Assembly: GCF_900113245.1 (NCBI RefSeq)
Contig: NZ_FOOQ01000002.1
Coordinates: forward strand, 62,001-126,000
DNA: 64,000 bases
Reading direction: 5' to 3'
Source: Halopelagius inordinatus
GTDB taxonomy: Archaea > Halobacteriota > Halobacteria > Halobacteriales > Haloferacaceae
Below are positions 20,935 through 28,043 of the stretch, piece after piece. The notes under the pieces were generated by a model that saw only the letters and a list, made by a program, of their open reading frames with translations, searched no databases and was not told where the DNA came from. Both the position numbers and the translations under genes were made by a program. The first letter of the stretch is position 1. Each line of letters starts with the position of its first letter.

Positions 20935-21363
20935 ATGAAAGTCACTCCGCCCGGAGGTCGGTTTTATCGCTGTCTCCCGCTAATCACTAAACGAGGAGTC
21001 ACTATATCGAGCCAGCATCGAGGCGACTCGCTACTTCGGATAGCCCTCATCGTACTCGCCGTTATCCTGCTACTTCCGCTTTTGATGATGGTGTTTGCGA
21101 TGCCGATGATGGGCATGATGGGCTGGTGGGGTGGCGGAGGTCCCGGCACCGGAGTCTCACCGATCTGGGGCATCGGTATGATGCTCTCGTTCCTCGTCGT
21201 CCTACTCGGCGTCGGATACTTCCTCTACCGTGGTCTCGTGGGCGGTCAGGTCCTCGGGCACGACCGTGCGCTCGAAGAACTGCGGACAGCGTACGCCCGC
21301 GGTGATCTAACTGATGATGAGTTCGAACAACGACGAGAGCGCCTGCAACGAGACCGAGAGTAA
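20935..21363 (+). CDS. SHOCT-domain membrane protein
   Basis: A small membrane protein of about 142 aa from the ATG at 20935. Two hydrophobic segments flank a Met/Gly/Trp-rich loop (AMPMMGMMGWWGGGG). The C-terminus is a SHOCT motif (ALEELRTAYARGDLTDDEF). The start is uncertain. Promoter-like gttttat (20961-20967) and the ribosome site gaggag (20993-20998) point to an ATA at 21004, where related proteins would begin near SSQHRGDSLL. It probably works with the neighbouring metal ATPase (inference from context). Confidence 0.75.
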   Translation: MKVTPPGGRFYRCLPLITKRGVTISSQHRGDSLLRIALIVLAVILLLPLLMMVFAMPMMGMMGWWGGGGPGTGVSPIWGIGMMLSFLVVLLGVGYFLYRGLVGGQVLGHDRALEELRTAYARGDLTDDEFEQRRERLQRDRE

Positions 21364-21459
21364 GAGAGCCATGTATTTTCAATACTACTCGAAGCTGATC
21401 AGACCGGCGTGCGGAATAGAGAGGGGGGTTCAGTAGGTCGGTACGTATGGGAGAATCAC

Positions 21460-21747
21460 CTACCTCCCCATACCGTGAGGGCCGTGGTGGGGGCTCTGGT
21501 GGTCTTGAGGACCGTAGGGTCCGTGGTGGTCACTCCCGCCGTGGTAGGGATGTTCACCCCAGTGGTCGCCGTGCTGGTGGGCACCCCAGTCGTTGTGCCA
21601 GCCCCACTGGTCGGAGACGTGTCCCACAGTCGAAACGGGGTCGGCGGCGACGTCTGAAACGGGGACGCCCGTCGCCACAGGGATGCCAAGCCCGAGTAGG
21701 ACCAGGACGGCGAGGCCCGCCACAGTCAGTCGGGATATCGTGCTCAT
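21460..21747 (-). CDS. His-rich secreted or membrane-anchored small protein
   Basis: A 95-aa protein with an N-terminal hydrophobic signal/anchor (residues 4-28) and a C-terminal half dominated by His, Gly, Trp and Asp (for example HHGPYGPQDHQSPHHGPHG). It probably binds metal outside the cell, consistent with the copper-type ATPase next door (inference). The ATG at 21747 is preceded by gaggtga. It is transcribed towards the SHOCT gene. Confidence 0.65.
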   Translation of the reverse strand: MSTISRLTVAGLAVLVLLGLGIPVATGVPVSDVAADPVSTVGHVSDQWGWHNDWGAHQHGDHWGEHPYHGGSDHHGPYGPQDHQSPHHGPHGMGR

Positions 21748-21829
21748 TAGTTTCACCTCTCACGTGAAAAGAGGACCTGAGCGGGGATAGCAAGCCCTCT
21801 GATTCCCAACAACCGAGAAGTCAACCGAG

Positions 21830-21988
21830 TCAGAACGCTCCGATGGCGAAGCCGATTTCCATGACGATGAGGACCGCACCGGAGGCGGTTCGGAGGTACG
21901 CGTGTACTGCCCGACCGTGCGCTCTCGATGATTGTGCCGTCGGGTCGGTGCTGTTCCGTCGAATCGTATCGGCCTGTGGGATGATCAT
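21830..21988 (-). CDS. Small ORF beside the tRNA-Glu fragment, possible remnant
   Basis: A 52-codon frame beginning MIIPQADTIRRN and ending in a hydrophobic stretch. Its start region shares 20 identical bases (21959-21978) with the small ORF that precedes the integrase at 32017-32036, and both lie about 55-60 bp from a copy of the tRNA-Glu sequence. It may be what is left of the integrase end of an earlier element. Coding status is uncertain. Confidence 0.35.
   Translation of the reverse strand: MIIPQADTIRRNSTDPTAQSSRAHGRAVHAYLRTASGAVLIVMEIGFAIGAF
21959..21978 (+). repeat. 20-bp box shared with the integrase upstream region
   Basis: The sequence tcgaatcgtatcggcctgtg occurs here and at 32017-32036, identical over 20 bp. 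It lies 55 bp from the left tRNA-Glu repeat here and 60 bp from the right one there. It could be an integrase arm site or a relic of homologous small ORFs. Confidence 0.7.
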
Positions 21989-22032
21989 GGTTTTGTCACT
22001 CCACGGCTGAAAACAGGCGGTAGAAGTCTTGA

Positions 22033-22098
<66 letters not shown>

Positions 22099-22252
22099 AT
22101 TCGCGCGTCCCGCGCGAATATCGGACCGTCTATCGATTCTCGGCCTTTCTTTCACACGTGGTAGTCGATTATATGACTGCATCCAATATAAAACCCACAT
22201 TCTCGGCCCCCCGCCGAATGAGATTCATTATCCTAGGCTGTCTATTGGGCGC

Positions 22253-23536
22253 ATGGATGCTGACATTAAAGTGCTCATTGAGAAGGCGTCTAAACTAATA
22301 GATGAAGATGGTAGGTCTTCATTTAAACACGCAGATAGGGTCTCGACTTTAATTGCGCTAATCATAGAGGACTTGGATTTCCCTCGTAGGAAGTTCGGCT
22401 TGTCAGAACAGGCATTCGAAAGACATCTCAGACAGAAAATCGGCCAAATTGACACCAAGGGCGAGATTGATTCTGAATTCTATGACCTACTCGGAGAACT
22501 AAAGAAAGAGTTGGGCACTAGTGAAGAAGTAGAATACTCAGTAGTGTTTGCACTACCAATTAAGTTCCCGAATCAGAGAGATGACAGAGTGTTCGAATAC
22601 CATGGAATAGAAATCAAACAAATTTCGCAGTCGGTCTGGGAGGATGATTTCCTTGAAATAGCACGGAACGACGCCTCGTTCGAAATACAACTTACGAAGT
22701 CACCATACCAACTACCAGATGACGGTTCATTCTGGAAGACAGAGACAACCGCTATTGACCCTGATTTCGCTCTTGAGAGAACGAGGTTCGCCCTAAAGAC
22801 ACTTCTGGGAGAAATTAACTTCTTAGAGCACTATGGATATGTCAAAAACTACCACGAACCGACCTCTCATCCTTGGCCGAGAGGCTGGAGCGATATCCTA
22901 CTTCCATTTGCACTTCTGCTATTTCAAGAAGGTAAATTCGTCAAAGAAGACTTTTCAGAAGATGCTCGTCCTAGAACTGTAGTAGAAGTCACAGAAGAAG
23001 TAGTAGATAATATAGGTGACTTACCGACCTTTACTGGCGAATCCTACGAGGTTGACCAATACCTAATTTCTGGAATTCACTTCTTCTTTAGTGGAATAAC
23101 TAATGCGAATAGAACTGGTGCATTTCTGGATTTCTGGCGAGGGTTAGAAACGTTGACTCTGTCTAGCCCAGGGGACACCTCAAGTGATATCACCGAAAGA
23201 GCAATAACGACCGTTATTCCAGATGAGGAAGATTTATTCGGCAAACACGTTGACAGTTTAGTTAATACTCGCAACAATCTTGTTCATGGTGACCTTAGCG
23301 TTGACATCTCTCAAGCGAACATTAACCTATTGAAGGATATACATGAAAGCCTGATTAACCTGTATATGCGAAGAAGAGACAAATGGACGGTGAGTGACAT
23401 TAGATTTGTCCTTCATGAGTGTGATATTGATAAAACGGATAGGCTCCAACAGCAGAGGAATGCGAGGATGCAGAATTGTGAACGGATAGAACGGGAGATA
23501 GAGATATTGGATGAATTAATGACTGAATGGGAGTAA
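22253..23536 (+). CDS. HEPN-motif protein, candidate RNase or defence gene
   Basis: A 427-aa AT-rich gene with no clear full-length family match that I can name. Near the C-terminus it has the HEPN-type R-x4-H signature (RNNLVHG, R340 to H345) followed by an amphipathic helix, as in HEPN RNases and ApeA-like antiphage proteins. The N-terminal 80 residues are helical and the middle is mixed. The ATG at 22253 follows gattcattatcc by about 25 bp, so the transcript may be leaderless. It stands alone, the first gene inside the left end of the element. RNase activity is inference. Confidence 0.6.
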   Translation: MDADIKVLIEKASKLIDEDGRSSFKHADRVSTLIALIIEDLDFPRRKFGLSEQAFERHLRQKIGQIDTKGEIDSEFYDLLGELKKELGTSEEVEYSVVFALPIKFPNQRDDRVFEYHGIEIKQISQSVWEDDFLEIARNDASFEIQLTKSPYQLPDDGSFWKTETTAIDPDFALERTRFALKTLLGEINFLEHYGYVKNYHEPTSHPWPRGWSDILLPFALLLFQEGKFVKEDFSEDARPRTVVEVTEEVVDNIGDLPTFTGESYEVDQYLISGIHFFFSGITNANRTGAFLDFWRGLETLTLSSPGDTSSDITERAITTVIPDEEDLFGKHVDSLVNTRNNLVHGDLSVDISQANINLLKDIHESLINLYMRRRDKWTVSDIRFVLHECDIDKTDRLQQQRNARMQNCERIEREIEILDELMTEWE

Positions 23537-23654
23537 ATACACATTCTCCACCGTCTTTGACATATAACTTGTTTACATACGTAGCGTGTACAACCTATAA
23601 CTCACTTATATCCTCCAGAATGGGAAACTGGAGATTTCGACTGCATCTTCTTCA

Positions 23655-23670
23655 CCGCGAAAAATCGCGG
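23655..23670. repeat. Hairpin 1 in the 23.5-24.0 kb gap
   Basis: CCGCGA-aaaa-TCGCGG is a perfect 6-bp stem with a 4-nt loop. It lies in the roughly 490-bp stretch after the HEPN gene, which otherwise holds only short or broken frames. One minus-strand remnant there (23702-23805) reads GGIFSETSEEMQKEMDEW, with a stop codon upstream and no start. Confidence 0.55.
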
Positions 23671-23688
23671 CAATCCGCTATCCCTTGG

Positions 23689-23710
23689 ACAGAGTAGCGT
23701 TCTACTCTGT
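23689..23710. repeat. Hairpin 2 in the 23.5-24.0 kb gap
   Basis: acagagtag-cgtt-ctactctgt is a perfect 9-bp inverted repeat with a 4-nt loop, 18 bp beyond hairpin 1. It may act as a bidirectional terminator or protein-binding site. A 31-codon plus-strand frame (23811-23906) further on has no recognisable features. Confidence 0.6.
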
Positions 23711-24026
23711 CTGCTTCCTCACACACCACTCATCCATCTCTTTCTGCATCTCCTCGGAGGTCTCACTGAAGATACCGCCGAGACGCCCTCCGAACTCGGA
23801 GTTCTACAAAATGGCATCGTTCCAAATTGCTTACGCTGGCGACGACAAGAAAACAGTCAAGCTCCAGACTTACCCACCAAGGGGCATTCACTTATTACCG
23901 TTTTAGTAGAAATCCCGGACATCAGTTGCACATCTCTCACCGAGAAAAAATCGCCAAATATTCTATCCATCAGAGGGCTCAGCGCCGATTAGCAGAAAAT
24001 CCCCGATAGGGTAGAGCGCAGATGTG

Positions 24027-24329
24027 CTACAGGGAGACACCTCCCGAATCAGGGTCCGACATCACGTAGATGACCACTAGTTTGCTCGGCGTCTCTTTTT
24101 GAATCATCATCACCTGGAATCCCGCCCGGTCTTCGTGTCCGAAGAGTTCGTCCGTTTGTTCAAGTTCACCCTCGTAGCTCACTACCAAGACGAATCGGGT
24201 TCCACCTTCAAACTCATCGTCACGTTTCTCAACCGTGGCCGTCGCCTCATCTGCGCCCCAGTATCGCTTGACGGCCTCCTCGGTGTTCTCCTCGATAATC
24301 TGGTCTAACGATTCGGGCGTTCCACTCAT
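24027..24329 (-). CDS. Cassette protein A, hypothetical
   Basis: A 100-aa protein with an acidic N-terminal helix (MSGTPESLDQIIEENTEEA) followed by alternating strands ending SDPDSGGVSL. No family is recognised. Its ATG overlaps the HNH-gene stop by 4 bp, so it is the last, translationally coupled gene of the UDG-B-HNH-A cassette. A broken paralogue lies at 17493-17650. Confidence 0.7.
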   Translation of the reverse strand: MSGTPESLDQIIEENTEEAVKRYWGADEATATVEKRDDEFEGGTRFVLVVSYEGELEQTDELFGHEDRAGFQVMMIQKETPSKLVVIYVMSDPDSGGVSL

Positions 24330-24991
24330 CCAAACAACTCGCTTAGTACCGCAGATTTCGTCGGCTCCAGCTCTTCCGGTCCGTCTACTTCTTGAAGGTC
24401 ATCACCAGTCGGGTCGAAGAGGGCCTTACAGTTCTCACACTCGACGACTTTGACCTTTCCACCCTCTACACGTATCCAACTCTTCGTTAATCCCGGTTGT
24501 CCACATGAAGGGCATCCACTGGTCTCCTCGTTAAGTTCCTTATCGACTTCTTTCTGGAAATAGCCCTTCTTCTCTGATTTTCCGAGTCTAACGGGGTCGT
24601 CGTCTCTTAGGTCATTCAGAGTAGGGTCCTCACTCGATGACGACCTCGTGCGAGACACAGCTGCATAGAGTGCATTACCGGCTCCAAGCGTCCACCACCC
24701 AGTTAGGGTGGCAACAGCAGCGTGACCTCCGAGACTACCCCAACCTCCTGACTCCGACTTCGCTGAAGGGGCCATGCGTCTACCGTGTATCGCGTTGTGG
24801 CACCCCTTACACATCGTCTTGAGGTTGCTCATCTTGTGAGTGCCACCCTTGCTTTTCGGAACGATGTGATGAGCATGAAGCTCTGCATTACCCTTCCATC
24901 CTCCTTTCCGTCCACAGTTCTGGCACTTATAGCTATCGCGCTGATAAACCTTCTTTCGGCGGGAGTTCCAATCTGAGGGATATTCAGCCAT
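24326..24991 (-). CDS. HNH endonuclease with C-terminal zinc ribbon
   Basis: A 221-aa protein. The N-terminal HNH domain is complete: YKCQNCGRKG (CxxC), ELHAHHIVPKSKGGTH (catalytic His pair), NLKTMCKGCHNAIHG (Asn, CxxC and last His). A short hydrophobic stretch follows (about 90-110). The C-terminus has a four-cysteine zinc ribbon, CPSCG and CENCK, ending ELEPTKSAVLSELFG. The ATG at 24991 (MAEYPSDW) fits the domain start. It probably cuts DNA. It is linked to a UDG-like gene and two small genes on the same strand. Confidence 0.88.
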   Translation of the reverse strand: MAEYPSDWNSRRKKVYQRDSYKCQNCGRKGGWKGNAELHAHHIVPKSKGGTHKMSNLKTMCKGCHNAIHGRRMAPSAKSESGGWGSLGGHAAVATLTGWWTLGAGNALYAAVSRTRSSSSEDPTLNDLRDDDPVRLGKSEKKGYFQKEVDKELNEETSGCPSCGQPGLTKSWIRVEGGKVKVVECENCKALFDPTGDDLQEVDGPEELEPTKSAVLSELFG

Positions 24992-25065
24992 ATAATGTAT
25001 AATTGAGCTACATGAGTAATGGTAGTTCACATTAGTCCACTATCCTGAATGTATAGAAAAGATAC

Positions 25066-25320
25066 TCAGTCAATCTCTACTCCCCGTAGGATAGTGAGCT
25101 CCTTCACATCGTATTCGGTAGAACTGTTGAGATTGAGGAGCCGTGGCTCTCCAGTACGATAGAACCGATATCTACCACCTCTGCTCCCTTCTACCTCAAA
25201 CGTCATCGCATCTTTATCTTCGTCGACGACCGGCTGCGGAATCGTTCGACCGTTCCAGAGGAGATAGTCTCCCGTCTCCACTTCCTCTAATTTCCTCGGG
25301 ATATTCTGAGTCGACATCAT
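25066..25320 (-). CDS. Cassette protein B, hypothetical
   Basis: An 84-aa protein, predominantly beta (GDYLLWNGR, GSRGGRYRFY, EYDVKELTIL). The first ATG (25320) overlaps the stop of the UDG-like gene by 4 bp, which favours it over the second ATG at 25317. A paralogue with an open frame is at 17822-18073. The function is unknown. Conservation of this pairing in two copies suggests it works with the UDG/HNH genes. Confidence 0.7.
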   Translation of the reverse strand: MMSTQNIPRKLEEVETGDYLLWNGRTIPQPVVDEDKDAMTFEVEGSRGGRYRFYRTGEPRLLNLNSSTEYDVKELTILRGVEID

Positions 25321-25973
25321 AGAGAACTTGATTGAAGAGCCTGACTGATAGCCTCTTGCACCATCGGAACCCACTCGTCCTCTGCGACCGTCCGTTGCGC
25401 CCAATGAAGGGAAATAACGAGGGGGTAGGCGGTGTCGAAATCCGCCGTTCCGTACTCTTTCGTTACACGCACGCTCTTCGCCTGTGAGACGGGGACCCCG
25501 AGCGCACGAAGGGTACGAATCGTCGCTCCCTTCCCGAGCGTCACCACGGCCTGTGGGTCCACTCGCCCGAACTCGGCTTCGAGGTAGGCGCGGCAATGAG
25601 AGTAGGCGTCGTCTGTGTCTGCACCGGGAATTCCTCTGTTCTCGTCCGGACTCGTCGGACACTTAATCGAATCCGCTACCCAGGCGTCTCCCAGTCGGTA
25701 GTTCGTCCGAGAGAGCAGTCGATTGATGAACCGACCCCCACGAGCGTTTGCAAACCGTCGCATCCACTCTTCATTGTACTCTTCCCACGAGTCGTACTTC
25801 GACCAGTCCGTCGGATGTCGAGGCTCGTCGGTGACGAACATGACCTCTCCATCGGGATTCCCGAGACCGGGATTCACGAGCCTGCCCTCCGAAGCACACT
25901 GAGCGGAGCACCCCTCACACGGACCCGTTCCTTCCTGCGCGTTCTGTCTGATAACATCGAGTTTCTGAATCAT
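25317..25973 (-). CDS. Uracil-DNA glycosylase superfamily protein (Fe-S type)
   Basis: A 218-aa protein resembling family 4/5 UDGs, which remove uracil or similar bases and carry a 4Fe-4S cluster. Cysteines fit the cluster pattern: CEGCSAQC at 19-26, IKC near 104 and HCR near 126. Motif A is GEVMFVTDEP, in place of the usual GEAPG-type sequence. ISLHW near the C-terminus replaces the usual HPS/HPA loop. The active-site differences mean the substrate may not be plain uracil DNA. It starts at the ATG at 25973. It is the first gene of the UDG-B-HNH-A cassette. Confidence 0.8.
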   Translation of the reverse strand: MIQKLDVIRQNAQEGTGPCEGCSAQCASEGRLVNPGLGNPDGEVMFVTDEPRHPTDWSKYDSWEEYNEEWMRRFANARGGRFINRLLSRTNYRLGDAWVADSIKCPTSPDENRGIPGADTDDAYSHCRAYLEAEFGRVDPQAVVTLGKGATIRTLRALGVPVSQAKSVRVTKEYGTADFDTAYPLVISLHWAQRTVAEDEWVPMVQEAISQALQSSSL

Positions 25974-26122
25974 GATATGGTATGACCCACCTCGACCGAA
26001 GTTGCCTTCGCACAAGAACATGTCGATTAATGTACCAGTCAATGCTCCAATAATGGTCGTGACAATGGTCCCAATAATGTTTCGGCAAATATACTGAGGG
26101 TCCGATTTCGAGCATTCTGAGC

Positions 26123-26238
26123 CACCTATCCTCGGTTGAGAAAATTGGCCAAACTTCTGAATGACGAACAGAGGGTGAAGTCGGTAGTTCAGAGACTGAT
26201 TTGTTCTAGCAAAAAAGATGTTACTGAGGTAGGCTTCG
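26123..26238 (+). repeat. Imperfect direct repeat, copy 1
   Basis: About 115 bp resembling 27080-27193. The best-conserved blocks are acagagggtga and tgttctagcaaaaaagatgttactg (one change in copy 2). It is non-coding and directly upstream of the small gene at 26300, so it may be a duplicated promoter or regulatory region. Confidence 0.6.
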
Positions 26239-26299
26239 GATGTGTATCTCTTGCTCTGCGGTAGTAGCCTACAAGAACTTCCAACGAATTCAGGAAGTG

Positions 26300-26485
26300 A
26301 TGCCGAACATCGGCCTCGTCCGTTCGTTCGGTGTAACCGAGAATACCGACGTTAATTCCCCTGACCCCCTGTTCTACATTGAGGGTGACAATGGCGGAGT
26401 CCGGTTCCCTATCGACGCAGTCCGCGCCGAGGACCTCGCTGAGATGTTCGACGATTTAGCCGACGAGCTCGCAGTCGAAGGGTAG
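26300..26485 (+). CDS. Hypothetical small acidic protein
   Basis: A 61-aa protein starting MPNIGLVRSFG, with acidic haloarchaeal composition and a C-terminal helix (AVRAEDLAEMFDDLADELA). The ATG at 26300 follows aggaagtg. The frame is open to 26240, but the added residues (MCISCSAVV) are less convincing. No family is recognised. Confidence 0.5.
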   Translation: MPNIGLVRSFGVTENTDVNSPDPLFYIEGDNGGVRFPIDAVRAEDLAEMFDDLADELAVEG

Positions 26486-26501
26486 GCGGGGAAGAACTCT
26501 C

Positions 26502-26665
26502 CTACAGATTTCGACGGATTTCGTCTTCGTACTTCTCACTCAGTTTGAACTCGGTATGTGCGTTGCTCTCCTCGACCCATTGACCAGGAGTATCTTTAGC
26601 GTAGCCCGCTGCTTCTCGGTTAGGTTCTCGAAGCCGTGCTGAATACAGCGTGCGAATTTGTTACC
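26502..26665 (-). pseudogene. Possible C-terminal gene fragment
   Basis: A minus-strand open frame of about 54 codons without a start (a TAA lies just upstream). It reads like real protein: EAAGYAKDTPGQWVEESNAH, then FKLSEKYEDEIRRNL and a stop. It is probably the tail of a gene truncated within the element. No family is recognised. Confidence 0.35.
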
Positions 26666-26701
26666 CAAAATTCATTCTGTTTGCGTTCATTATCGGTAGG
26701 T

Positions 26702-26983
26702 ATGGACTGGAAACCTCTTCTCCTACTCGTATTAGTTTGTCTCTCTTGGGTTATCTTCATCTATCACTTCCGGAAGGGGAACAAGGGGACGGTTTGGATA
26801 TCCGGGCTGTTTATGTCTCTTGGTGGTTCAACAGGAATCGCGTTCCTTGGAACTTTCTTCCCTCTTGAGCAGTCGCTCCAACTGTGGATGGGGATAATCT
26901 GTAGCGTGATTATGATACTCGGGGGAATCGTAATGTGGATGGGAAAATCCGGGTCAGACACCCATTCTGCCTCACCACGATAG
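26702..26983 (+). CDS. Small membrane protein
   Basis: A 93-aa protein with three hydrophobic segments (about residues 4-20, 34-54 and 62-82) and a short polar tail. The start ATG 26702 gives MDWKPLLLL. It resembles small membrane proteins of haloarchaeal plasmids and viruses in size and layout only; the function is unknown. Confidence 0.55.
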   Translation: MDWKPLLLLVLVCLSWVIFIYHFRKGNKGTVWISGLFMSLGGSTGIAFLGTFFPLEQSLQLWMGIICSVIMILGGIVMWMGKSGSDTHSASPR

Positions 26984-27079
26984 AGAAACAGACGCACCGC
27001 CCGGCTGTGACACGCTGTGTTATGTATCAAAAATAGGATTACAACAGAGCCACATCCTACTCTGAGTAGACCAGCACGA

Positions 27080-27193
27080 CACCTACCACCGGTTCTGAAA
27101 AACTGAGCAACTTCGTTGAAATCACACAGAGGGTGAGCTCCGCTGAGACGCTGAAGACTGTTCTAGGAAAAAAGATGTTACTGGGTAGGCTTC
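27080..27193 (+). repeat. Imperfect direct repeat, copy 2
   Basis: The second copy of the repeat at 26123-26238, with shared blocks including gaaaaa, cagagggtga and aaaaaagatgttactg. It is not followed by an obvious plus-strand gene; the next supported frame (27229-27510) is on the minus strand. Confidence 0.6.
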
Positions 27194-27228
27194 CCTCGGG
27201 TAACAGATTCTATCGAACGTGGCTGCAC

Positions 27229-27510
27229 CTACCCGTCTATTGGAGGCTTCTTGAACGTCGGAAGTTCGTTGATGAGGTTCGGATTGTAGTCGTGGACTCT
27301 AAGGATATCTCGGACAATCTGTTCGTCTTCAACCTCGGCTACCCCGACGAGCCGCCGACCGACGACGAAGTCGTTGTCGAAGCGCGGGTGATACTCTCGC
27401 CGCACTCTAAAGACGAGGTAGCCGCCACCCGTCTGCCAATAGCTCAATTCAGTCGTAATCGGTGCATCATCTTCATGGTCGCTGCGTTCGTGTTCTCGCA
27501 TGGCTTTCAT
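27229..27510 (-). CDS. Hypothetical small protein
   Basis: A 93-aa protein with a strongly acidic start (MREHERSDHEDDAPITTEL) followed by strands (GGGYLVFRVRREYHPRF). I prefer this to the overlapping plus-strand frame because of its acidic, low-Cys composition. The start may be 27510 or 27501. No family is recognised. Confidence 0.5.
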   Translation of the reverse strand: MKAMREHERSDHEDDAPITTELSYWQTGGGYLVFRVRREYHPRFDNDFVVGRRLVGVAEVEDEQIVRDILRVHDYNPNLINELPTFKKPPIDG

Positions 27511-27707
27511 CCTAAGAAAGCCGAGTCTGGGTGCTCTTACCACCTGGACTTTCGAGGTCCGACGACTCGACTCTCTTCTCCGACGTACGCCGAGAATCGT
27601 AATGAAAGCGCGGTTCTAATCTGACGAAATCGAAACAGAGAATGCTTCAAACGTAGATATTCGGTATGTTCTTGTTCCGATAGCTCGTAGTTGTCGTATC
27701 GAGTTCT

Positions 27708-27872
27708 ATGACCACGAGTGAGTCTACCGTCGGTCTCTGCCCCCACTGCGGCGAGTCGATTCCCGAGGAGAACCTCATCATTCACTACGAGCGAGCCGAT
27801 GGCTGGACCATCGTGGTAGCCGGGTGCCGCTGGTGCGATATTGTCGTCGAGCCGAAGCCTATCCACCAATGA
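27708..27872 (+). CDS. Small zinc-ribbon protein (DUF7837-like)
   Basis: A 54-aa protein with two cysteine knuckles, GLCPHCGESIPEEN and AGCRWCDIVVEPK. This is the pattern of very small haloarchaeal zinc-binding proteins (DUF7837 type), which are common on mobile elements. The ATG is at 27708 and the TGA at 27870-27872. The role is unknown; nucleic-acid binding is possible. Confidence 0.7.
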   Translation: MTTSESTVGLCPHCGESIPEENLIIHYERADGWTIVVAGCRWCDIVVEPKPIHQ

Positions 27873-28043
27873 CTGTTGTCCTCTGCGGGTTCTTAGCTAG
27901 ACATCGGACATGGGACATAGGTGTATTCCGCGAGGAAATGAGTGAGTTAGGTATAATATCGTATAGTAATTAATTGAAATAAAGTTAGAATCTACTTCAA
28001 ATAATACGTCTTCGAGACTCCCCGGATGTCCGGTGTCCGATGT

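Noticed and set aside
23685..23906. A 73-codon plus-strand frame after the HEPN gene
   Set aside because: It crosses the 9-bp hairpin and an antisense gene remnant; no recognisable features.
27133..27624. A 163-codon plus-strand frame
   Set aside because: It overlaps the acidic minus-strand frame 27229-27510, has a mixed, Arg/Ser/Phe-rich composition and starts inside the repeated block.
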